Origin: Syntrophaceae bacterium UBA6255 | GTDB taxonomy: Bacteria; Desulfobacterota; Syntrophia; Syntrophales; Smithellaceae | Length of the DNA: 5,666 bases | Assembly: GCA_002441205.1 (NCBI GenBank) | Contig: DJVN01000128.1 | Location: forward strand, 1-5,666 | Direction: 5' to 3' | Shown here: piece by piece, positions 1 to 5,006 of the stretch | Position numbering within the stretch: the stretch's first letter is position 1 | Layout: every line of letters starts with the position of its first letter | Position numbers and translations under genes: made by a program | The notes under the pieces: generated by a model | The model's input: the letters and a program-made list of their open reading frames with translations, nothing else | Databases searched by the model: none | What the model was told of the DNA's origin: nothing

Positions 1-914
1 ATGATCTCATCAATTTCATCCATATGACTTAAATAATGATCCATACGCTGGTGAACGGGATTTAATTCTTCGGCAACACGCTTGGCCAGCATTCTCTTGC
101 AATCGGTACAACCGATCCCCGCTTTCCGGCACTCCATATCAATTTCTTTTATTTTTTCCTGTGATGAATATAAACCATGAAAAGTATACACATTGCATAT
201 TTCAGGATTTCCGGGATCGCTCTTCCTCATTCTTTTAGGATCCGTAAACATGGAACTGATTTTATGCTGCAGAATTTTGCCGCGATCACTGATATAAATA
301 GAGTTATCATAGGATTTACTCATCTTTCTTCCGTCAATTCCCAAAAGCTTGGGAACGCTGGTTAAAAGCGGCTCCGGAACCGGGAATATTTCCTTGTAAA
401 GAAAGTTGAAACGACGGGCTATTTCGCGGGTCAGCTCAACATGCGGAAGTTGATCAACACCGACGGGCACGCCATACGCTTTGTACATGATGATGTCGGC
501 GGCCTGCAGCACCGGATATCCCAGAAAACCGAAAGTCGATAAATCCTTGCTGGCCAGTTCGGTTTTCATTTCCTTGTATGTGGGATTTCGCTCCAGCCAG
601 GCCAATGGAGTAATCATGGAAAGAAGCAGGAACAGTTCGGCATGTTCCTTAACCGCCGACTGCACGAAAAGAGTGCTTTTTTGCGGATCGAGTCCGACAC
701 TAAGCCAGTCAATGACCATATTGACGATGCTGTCTTTAATGCCTTCCGTGGAACTGTATTCACTGGTAATCGCATGCCAATCGGCAACAAAATAGCAACA
801 ATCATATCGGCCGCTTTCCTGCAATGCAATCCAATTTTGCAACGCTCCGTGCAGGTTACCCAGATGCAGCTTGCCGGTGGGTCTCATCCCGCTGAGTATT
901 CTTTTTCGCTCCAA
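1..914 (-). CDS. trpS: Tryptophanyl-tRNA synthetase, 3' end cut by window edge
   Basis: This class I aminoacyl-tRNA synthetase charges tRNA-Trp with tryptophan in the cytoplasm. Seen in the sequence: 304 codons are open to the window edge, with no stop, against about 325-335 residues for the family, so roughly 20-30 C-terminal residues lie outside. The HIGH-type ATP motif is KLHLGN at residues 15-20, after the family-typical SGMRPTG. The KMSKS loop is at 197-201. Four cysteines, C240, C262, C269 and C272, form C-x21-C-x6-C-x2-C. Established knowledge: a nearly identical pattern (C-x22-C-x6-C-x2-C) binds a [4Fe-4S] cluster in Thermotoga maritima TrpRS, near the anticodon-binding region. I infer a cluster here. 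The start chosen is TTG (residues LERKRILSGM, first read as Met), because AAGGAG lies 7 bases upstream; the first in-frame ATG (residue 10) would cut into the conserved N-terminal motif. The gene lies downstream of hup on the same strand, separated by a repeat-rich spacer. Confidence 0.97.
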   Translation of the reverse strand, partial: MERKRILSGMRPTGKLHLGNLHGALQNWIALQESGRYDCCYFVADWHAITSEYSSTEGIKDSIVNMVIDWLSVGLDPQKSTLFVQSAVKEHAELFLLLSMITPLAWLERNPTYKEMKTELASKDLSTFGFLGYPVLQAADIIMYKAYGVPVGVDQLPHVELTREIARRFNFLYKEIFPVPEPLLTSVPKLLGIDGRKMSKSYDNSIYISDRGKILQHKISSMFTDPKRMRKSDPGNPEICNVYTFHGLYSSQEKIKEIDMECRKAGIGCTDCKRMLAKRVAEELNPVHQRMDHYLSHMDEIDEI

Positions 915-921
915 AAAATAA

Positions 922-927
922 CTCCTT
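922..927 (-). promoter_or_regulatory. Ribosome binding site deciding the TTG start of trpS
   Basis: AAGGAG on the minus strand sits 7 bases before the TTG at 914-912. It is the only good Shine-Dalgarno sequence near the N-terminus, and it supports the non-ATG start. Confidence 0.8.
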
Positions 928-971
928 CTTAATTATTTTACTTGCCATTACGGGTATTAGATTCTTGCTTT

Positions 972-1037
972 GCGGGACTATCCCGCTGAGCTTCTCTACC
1001 GGGATAGTATCCAATCCCGATGCATCGGGATTGGATA
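972..1037. repeat. Cluster of nested inverted repeats (REP/BIME-like) upstream of trpS
   Basis: Four alternating arms of ATCCCG and CGGGAT occur within 66 bases. Visible pairings are GCGGGA/TCCCGC at 972-977 and 981-986 (3-base loop), CTATCCCG/CGGGATAG at 978-985 and 1000-1007, and CGGGAT/ATCCCG at 1000-1005 and 1014-1019. There is also a perfect 30-base palindrome at 1008-1037, with half-site TATCCAATCCCGATG. Several of these pairings exclude one another, so a transcript through this spacer could fold in alternative ways. The block lies between the hup terminator candidate and the trpS ribosome binding site. It could be a dispersed extragenic palindromic element, or a structured leader of trpS. 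No T-box consensus is visible, so tRNA-sensing is not supported. Confidence 0.75.
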
Positions 1038-1049
1038 GTTCCACTTACG

Positions 1050-1067
1050 CTTCGAACTGGCGCTACG
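1050..1067. repeat. Copy A of an 18-base degenerate direct repeat flanking hup
   Basis: CTTCGAACTGGCGCTACG here matches CTTCAAACTAGCGTTACG at 1558-1575 at 15 of 18 positions; all three differences are transitions. The two copies lie in the same orientation on either side of the HU gene, about 500 bases apart. This copy continues into an imperfect dyad at about 1071-1096 (arms around AGTG-T-CACT). The element may be a dispersed extragenic repeat. With only two short copies in view, chance or shared ancestry of the two spacers cannot be separated. Confidence 0.45.
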
Positions 1068-1099
1068 CTTGTTCTTAGCGAGTGTCACTAACGAACTAA

Positions 1100-1126
1100 G
1101 GCCTCCGGCTATAAAATACGGAGGCC
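1100..1126 (-). terminator. Probable transcription terminator of hup
   Basis: A perfect 8-bp GC-rich stem, GGCCTCCG/CGGAGGCC, encloses an 11-base AT-rich loop. It starts 28 bases beyond the hup stop codon. On the minus strand the bases after the stem are TTAGTTCG, a weak U-tract, so intrinsic termination may be inefficient and read-through to trpS is possible. On the plus strand the stem is followed by CTAGCTTTT, but no plus-strand gene ends here. Confidence 0.6.
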
Positions 1127-1154
1127 CTAGCTTTTAAGAAAACAAATTAATTTG

Positions 1155-1427
1155 TTATTTAACTTTACCGGCCAGATCTTTTCCTGCTTTGAATTTGACA
1201 ACTTTCTTTGCGGGAATCTTGATGGTTTTGCCGGTCTGAGGATTCCGGCCTTCTCTGGCCTTTCTTTTAGTGACTGAGAACGTGCCAAAGCCTACCAGAG
1301 CCAGTCTGCCGCCCTTTTTGAGTTCTTTGGTAATCGCATCCTGAAAAGCATCCAGAGCCTTCCCCGCCTTGTCCTTGGTAATGCATGCCGTTTTTGCTAT
1401 CACCCCTACTAATTCTGCTTTTGTCAT
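1155..1427 (-). CDS. hup: HU-family histone-like DNA-binding protein
   Basis: This is a small basic nucleoid protein that binds and bends DNA as a dimer. The 90-residue length is exactly typical of HU. Visible features are the N-terminal helical segment beginning MTKAELV, the turn and strand region GFGTFSV (46-52), and the family signature RNPQTG at 61-66, with the intercalating proline at residue 63 at the tip of the DNA-binding arm. The basic C-terminal part (KIPAKKVVKFKAGKDL) completes the fold. The start is the ATG at 1427-1425, preceded by a purine-rich AAAGGGGG (1445-1438 on the minus strand) at 10-base spacing. A strong hairpin follows the stop. The gene appears monocistronic, with trpS downstream on the same strand. 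HU and IHF subunits share this fold; the length and arm sequence favour HU, and the homodimeric or heterodimeric form cannot be told. The symbol is generic. Confidence 0.95.
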   Translation of the reverse strand: MTKAELVGVIAKTACITKDKAGKALDAFQDAITKELKKGGRLALVGFGTFSVTKRKAREGRNPQTGKTIKIPAKKVVKFKAGKDLAGKVK

Positions 1428-1450
1428 TTTCTAAAATCCCCCTTTCATAA

Positions 1451-1471
1451 AATAAAATTTAAAATTTTATT
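1451..1471. repeat. AT-only inverted repeat in the hup leader
   Basis: AATAAAATTT and AAATTTTATT form a perfect 10-bp dyad around a single central A. It lies just upstream of the hup ribosome binding site. It could be a regulatory dyad, or a by-product of low-complexity AT-rich sequence, which often gives such palindromes by chance. Confidence 0.45.
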
Positions 1472-1474
1472 ATC

Positions 1475-1497
1475 AACCGCTTTCACGGTTATAACCG
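1475..1497. promoter_or_regulatory. Overlapping small palindromes upstream of hup, possible operator
   Basis: AACCG (1475-1479) pairs with CGGTT (1486-1490), and the same CGGTT belongs to a perfect 12-base palindrome CGGTTATAACCG at 1486-1497. The site is 48-70 bases upstream of the hup start codon. The minus strand carries TATAAC inside the palindrome, which resembles a -10 element, but the best upstream -35-like TTGAGC is about 20 bases away, longer than usual. An operator or stem-loop in the hup leader is possible; the regulator is unknown. Confidence 0.3.
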
Positions 1498-1557
1498 CAA
1501 AAATATTTCCAAGTTGCTCAAATCCGCTTATTCTCTGGCTTAGAACGATACTCTTGT

Positions 1558-1575
1558 CTTCAAACTAGCGTTACG
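1558..1575. repeat. Copy B of the 18-base degenerate direct repeat flanking hup
   Basis: CTTCAAACTAGCGTTACG matches copy A at 1050-1067 at 15 of 18 positions and in the same orientation. It lies about 130 bases upstream of the hup start codon, in non-coding sequence. Confidence 0.45.
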
Positions 1576-1878
1576 ACTAGCACAATAAAAATTAACAATC
1601 AAGGAAAAAAGTGGTTTTTTCGCAACAATGTCATTTTTTTATCAGTATTATCCCGCGGCAATTCAATATCAAGAAAAATTACTGACTATACTTAATCCGG
1701 CGGTCACCTTCATAAAACATTGATCAACTCTATAAAACAAATCGTCGCGCTTCTTTACAAAGACAGACCTTTATGTTAATCACGGGGGCAAAATCCGACT
1801 TATACGGCAGTGCGTTTGTCATAATTTTATTTAATGAGCATCTTATAAAAAACCGGCCGCAGTGAATTCCGATATTTT

Positions 1879-2796
1879 ATGCGTACAAACATGGAAAAAC
1901 TAAAGGGATGGATTATTCTCGGCCGTCCGCCTTTTCATACGGTCGGTGTTCTGCCTTTCATATTAGGAACACTTTTGGCAAACCAAATTAATTCCGTCTT
2001 CAGCGTCGAAATATTTATTTTTGGCGTTTTAGGGGTCATTTTGATTATGCTTTCCAGCTATCACGCAGGTGAATATTTCGACTACCGGGAAGATGAGCTA
2101 TCCCAACGTTTCTATAAAAACAAATTTGCCGGCGGTTCCGGCGCCATTCCCGCCGGAAAAATATCCCGCCCTGTCGCTTTTCAAACCAGCATTATCGCTC
2201 TGCTTCTTGCCGGATTCATTGGCCTTATTTTACAATTTATTTTTAGAACTGGCCCTTACACATTGCTTTTGGGGTGCATTGGCGCCTTTTCCGGATTTTT
2301 TTACTCCACGAAGCCGGTCAGACTGGTTGAAAGGGGTATTGGCGAGATTTTTATCGGCTTTTGCTACGGCTGGCTACCTGTCGCGTCCGCCTATTACATC
2401 CAGACTAGCTCAGTTCACCCGGTTATTCACTGGATGGCAATACCCATCGGCCTGACCATTTTCAATGTCATTTTACTCAACGAATTCCCCGACTATGAAG
2501 CCGACAAGACTACAGGCAAGAAGAACCTTCTTTATCGCCTTGGAAAAAAAAGAGGAATATTTCTTTATGTTGTCTTTTCTTTTCTGGCTTCGGCGGCAGT
2601 ACTTGCATCACCTTTCTGGAAAATTCCGTTTAGAGTTATTTATTTTTATTTACCTGCGCTGATTGTTTCTTTATTCATCATTGAAAGGATGTTACGCGGC
2701 AGGCATGAGGATAAAACAATGCTGGAAAAATTATGTGGATTGAATATAGCCGTCAATCTGGGCACATCCCTGGCTTACATTCTGGCATATATTTAA
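1879..2796 (+). CDS. UbiA-superfamily membrane prenyltransferase (MenA-like)
   Basis: UbiA-type enzymes transfer a polyprenyl chain from its diphosphate to an aromatic or other acceptor in the cytoplasmic membrane. The 305-residue length and the run of hydrophobic segments spread over the whole protein fit this polytopic family (usually eight or nine helices). Two aspartate motifs, which bind Mg-diphosphate in the family, are visible: GEYFDYRED at 64-72 and NEFPDYEAD at 201-209, the latter followed by KTTGKKNLLYRLG, very typical of MenA-like members. The first motif departs from the classical NDxxDxxxD: Asn is replaced by Gly64 and the first Asp by Glu65. Acceptor and chain length cannot be read from sequence, so dihydroxynaphthoate (menaquinone synthesis) is only one possibility, and I give no symbol. 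The start is uncertain: ATG at 1879 and at 1891 are both in frame, and neither has a clear Shine-Dalgarno sequence. The gene is 8 bases upstream of a radical SAM gene, probably in one operon. Confidence 0.88.
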   Translation: MRTNMEKLKGWIILGRPPFHTVGVLPFILGTLLANQINSVFSVEIFIFGVLGVILIMLSSYHAGEYFDYREDELSQRFYKNKFAGGSGAIPAGKISRPVAFQTSIIALLLAGFIGLILQFIFRTGPYTLLLGCIGAFSGFFYSTKPVRLVERGIGEIFIGFCYGWLPVASAYYIQTSSVHPVIHWMAIPIGLTIFNVILLNEFPDYEADKTTGKKNLLYRLGKKRGIFLYVVFSFLASAAVLASPFWKIPFRVIYFYLPALIVSLFIIERMLRGRHEDKTMLEKLCGLNIAVNLGTSLAYILAYI

Positions 2797-2804
2797 CTAA
2801 TTTT

Positions 2805-4025
2805 ATGAAAACAAAAAAAGTGAAAGCATTTTATAACCCGCCTTCTCTGGTGCTCAAACAATTGGGCAGCTCTCTTTTGATGGCTTATTTAAACAACTGG
2901 TGGAATTACCCCGGATGGGGATTTAAATACGGTTTCCGATCCATTCCGGTGGCCAATGGCGCCTGGGGAATGGGCTGCATCGGCTATCCCGGACATCCGG
3001 TCTGGGAAGTGACCAGCGCCTGCAATTTGAGATGTATCCATTGTCACGCCGTCAGCGGTAATGCCGAAGCCGATGAATTGACCACTGACGAAGGCAAACA
3101 ATTAATTGATATGATCGCCTCGGTCAGCGAATTCCGCACGTTAGTCTATACCGGAGGAGAACCGCTGGTAAGGCCTGATATTTTTGAATTGCTAAGACAT
3201 TCACAGCAGGCAGGCCTGGCTAATATCATTGCTACCAACGGAACATTGATTGATGAAAAAATGGCTTTTAAATTGAAGGATCATGGGGTCGTCTGTAACG
3301 CCATCAGTATTGATGCCGCCAATCCCGACGTTCACGACATGGTGCGCAATAAACCCGGCTCCTTTGATCTGGCGATAAGGGCCATAGAAGCCACAAAGAA
3401 AGCGGGCATTATGCTGCAAATCAACACCACGGCGATGGAATACAATATGCCACATCTGCCGGAGCTGATTGATTTTGCCGATAACAGCGGCGCCGGCATC
3501 ATGCTGATGTATCAACTGGTTGCCGTGGGTCGCGGGGAAAAAATCGAAAAAGCCACTTTAAAGAAAAGCGCCAACAAGTATTTAAGCGAATTAATTGCCA
3601 AAAAACAAAAAACCGCGAAGACAATCGTTGAGCCGGTCGCCGGCCCGCAGTACTGGCCTTACTTACTGGAGAAGAAAGGAATTAAAGATGGCCTCGGACT
3701 GAAACTTGCCGGAAAGGTTTTTCACGGTTGCGCGGCCGGACGCGGCTTTGTTTATGTCAAAGCCAACGGCGATGTGTGGCCCTGCCCTTTCGTGGAAATC
3801 AGTGCCGGGAACATCCGTGATTTGAGCTTTGGTGAAATTTACAGGAATTCTACAATATTTCAGAATCTGCGTCACCGGGAAGACCTTCTAAAAGGCGCTT
3901 GCGGCGAATGCAATTACAAAACGGTGTGCGGGGGCTGCAGAGGACGCGCTCACGCCTATAGCGGAGATTATCTGGAAGAAGACCCCCGATGTTTTATACG
4001 CGAGACATCAAAGCATCACCTCTAG
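2805..4025 (+). CDS. Radical SAM/SPASM domain protein
   Basis: This is a 406-residue radical SAM enzyme that should cleave S-adenosylmethionine with a [4Fe-4S] cluster to start radical chemistry. The cluster motif CxxxCxxC is C73, C77, C80 (in SACNLRCIHC), followed by GGEP at 117-120, which contacts SAM. The C-terminal SPASM domain has seven cysteines: C309, C327, C366, C369, C375, C378 and C396, arranged C-x12-G-x4-C then C-x2-C-x5-C-x2-C and a last Cys 18 residues on, consistent with two auxiliary iron-sulfur clusters. SPASM proteins modify ribosomal peptides or act in cofactor synthesis (PqqE, NirJ/AhbD types); the substrate here is unknown, and no precursor peptide gene is evident. About 70 residues precede the core, including an aromatic-rich stretch (NNWWNYPGWGFKYGF). 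The ATG at 2805 is preferred because it follows the prenyltransferase stop by 8 bases; an upstream in-frame ATG at 2733 would overlap that gene, and ATG 2880 is also possible. No strong ribosome binding site precedes it, so translational coupling is likely. Confidence 0.92.
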   Translation: MKTKKVKAFYNPPSLVLKQLGSSLLMAYLNNWWNYPGWGFKYGFRSIPVANGAWGMGCIGYPGHPVWEVTSACNLRCIHCHAVSGNAEADELTTDEGKQLIDMIASVSEFRTLVYTGGEPLVRPDIFELLRHSQQAGLANIIATNGTLIDEKMAFKLKDHGVVCNAISIDAANPDVHDMVRNKPGSFDLAIRAIEATKKAGIMLQINTTAMEYNMPHLPELIDFADNSGAGIMLMYQLVAVGRGEKIEKATLKKSANKYLSELIAKKQKTAKTIVEPVAGPQYWPYLLEKKGIKDGLGLKLAGKVFHGCAAGRGFVYVKANGDVWPCPFVEISAGNIRDLSFGEIYRNSTIFQNLRHREDLLKGACGECNYKTVCGGCRGRAHAYSGDYLEEDPRCFIRETSKHHL

Positions 4026-4108
4026 CATTGCTTCGTTTGGTTGAGGGAGGGCCGTATGAAATTATAAAATCAATCAAGCTCACACTTCGGAAACTGAAAA
4101 TAATTCCA

Positions 4109-5005
4109 TCACATCTTGTAAAGTCCGGTAACGACATTCAACCCGGCACTCGCGGAAAGGAAAAGGATATTATCGCCTTTTTTCAGTCTACCGGCATGAT
4201 ACGCATCATGATAGGCAACCATGAGAGCCGACGAGTAAGAATTGCCGTACTTTTCATACAAACACTCCACGGGATGCCCGTTCAATCCCGCAGACACGGC
4301 AACCTTTTTGGTGAAACCCTTCCAGGGATGAGTAGAAACAAGTTTGATTTTAGACTGCTGGACGGAATGATTCTTGCGATAATGCTCCAGAAGTTCCTGA
4401 ATCGTTTTTACCGTAAAGGCGGTAAGACGCTCGGCATAATCAGGTTCATAATCAAAGTTCATTGTTTTAATGGAATCCGCTCCACTTTTGTTGATGTCAA
4501 AAAAAGCTCTTGATCCGATATAATCATCTGCACAGGTCTTCATCTCGATGGATTGAAAACCATCATCCGGATTCTTCGACCACTCCAGAAGCATGGCCGC
4601 ACCGACGGCGTTATAGGGGAAATGTTTCATTCTGGTTCTGGAAGGGTGCACGTCACCTCCCAGGATCAGGGCGCATCGGACATCGCCGTTGGACAGCAGC
4701 GCACCAGCGGCCTGGGACGCGTTCAGCATGCCGCCGGCGCCGTTGAGCATGTCAAAGGCAAAAGTATGATAACAAGGATCTTCCAACGTCAAATTGATTC
4801 CCATACGCTGTTGAATCAATGTGATCATGGCCGGCTCCATGATATTTTTGTCCCTGAAGATTCCGACATTAATCATCAGGCTTATTTCTTTCTTTTCTTT
4901 GCCGGATTGTTTGACGCAATCTTCTCCAGCCCGCGCGGCGAGTTCGACAATACTATGTGTATCCTGATCAGTACAAATCGCTGTGTGTTGAATAACCACT
5001 CCCAT
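4109..5005 (-). CDS. KASIII (FabH)-like protein lacking the catalytic cysteine
   Basis: The 298-residue protein has the thiolase fold of 3-oxoacyl-ACP synthase III. The stretch AFDMLNGAGGM aligns with AFDVAAACAGF of E. coli FabH without gaps, placing Ala90 (codon GCC) at the active-site Cys112. The other two family residues seem kept: His226 in THPW (FabH HQAN) and Asn255 in GNSYSSA (FabH GNT), followed by the typical GRLKKGDNILF ending. The glycine-rich GDGAGA motif is degraded to YNAVGA (131-136). The N-terminus is about 20 residues shorter than FabH and lacks the region with the CoA-anchoring Trp/Arg. These traits suggest a non-condensing or structural subunit. The start at 5005 is chosen over the longer reading from 5056 because GGAGG (5016-5012) lies 6 bases upstream and the ORF then begins one base after the preceding stop. 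It is probably co-translated with the upstream KASIII-like gene and may form a heterodimer with its product. It converges on the radical SAM gene across an 83-base gap. Confidence 0.85.
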   Translation of the reverse strand: MGVVIQHTAICTDQDTHSIVELAARAGEDCVKQSGKEKKEISLMINVGIFRDKNIMEPAMITLIQQRMGINLTLEDPCYHTFAFDMLNGAGGMLNASQAAGALLSNGDVRCALILGGDVHPSRTRMKHFPYNAVGAAMLLEWSKNPDDGFQSIEMKTCADDYIGSRAFFDINKSGADSIKTMNFDYEPDYAERLTAFTVKTIQELLEHYRKNHSVQQSKIKLVSTHPWKGFTKKVAVSAGLNGHPVECLYEKYGNSYSSALMVAYHDAYHAGRLKKGDNILFLSASAGLNVVTGLYKM

Positions 5006-5006
5006 T

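Larger units (their letters stand above)
1428..1878. other. Divergent AT-rich intergenic region between hup and the prenyltransferase gene
   Basis: This 451-base stretch separates two outward-facing genes, so promoters for both should lie here. I see no gene or RNA family that I recognise in it. It contains short palindromes near hup (1451-1471 and 1475-1497), copy B of the flanking repeat (1558-1575), and an A6-GTGG-T6 dyad at 1605-1620. TTGTCA at 1816-1821 resembles a -35 box for the prenyltransferase gene, but the nearest TATAAA-like box is about 22 bases away, too far for a standard sigma-70 promoter. No promoter can be called with confidence. Confidence 0.6.

Noticed and set aside
177..932. 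Several plus-strand open frames of 60-105 codons across the first 930 bases
   Set aside because: They are antisense to trpS, whose conserved motifs explain the region.
915..1099. T-box or other tRNA-sensing leader for trpS
   Set aside because: No recognisable T-box sequence is present between hup and trpS on the minus strand; the visible structure is repeat-like hairpins.
972..1126. CRISPR array
   Set aside because: The repeats are inverted and overlapping, with no regular direct repeats or equal-length spacers.
2733..2804. Upstream in-frame ATG that would lengthen the radical SAM protein by 24 residues
   Set aside because: It would overlap the last 64 bases of the prenyltransferase gene, and the added residues do not resemble radical SAM sequence; ATG 2805 fits the normal 8-base spacing.
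4040..4067. Strong GAGGGAGG followed by an ATG on the plus strand after the radical SAM gene
   Set aside because: The frame reads only Met-Lys-Leu and then stops; no downstream coding sequence continues it. The 83-base convergent gap also shows no convincing terminator hairpin.
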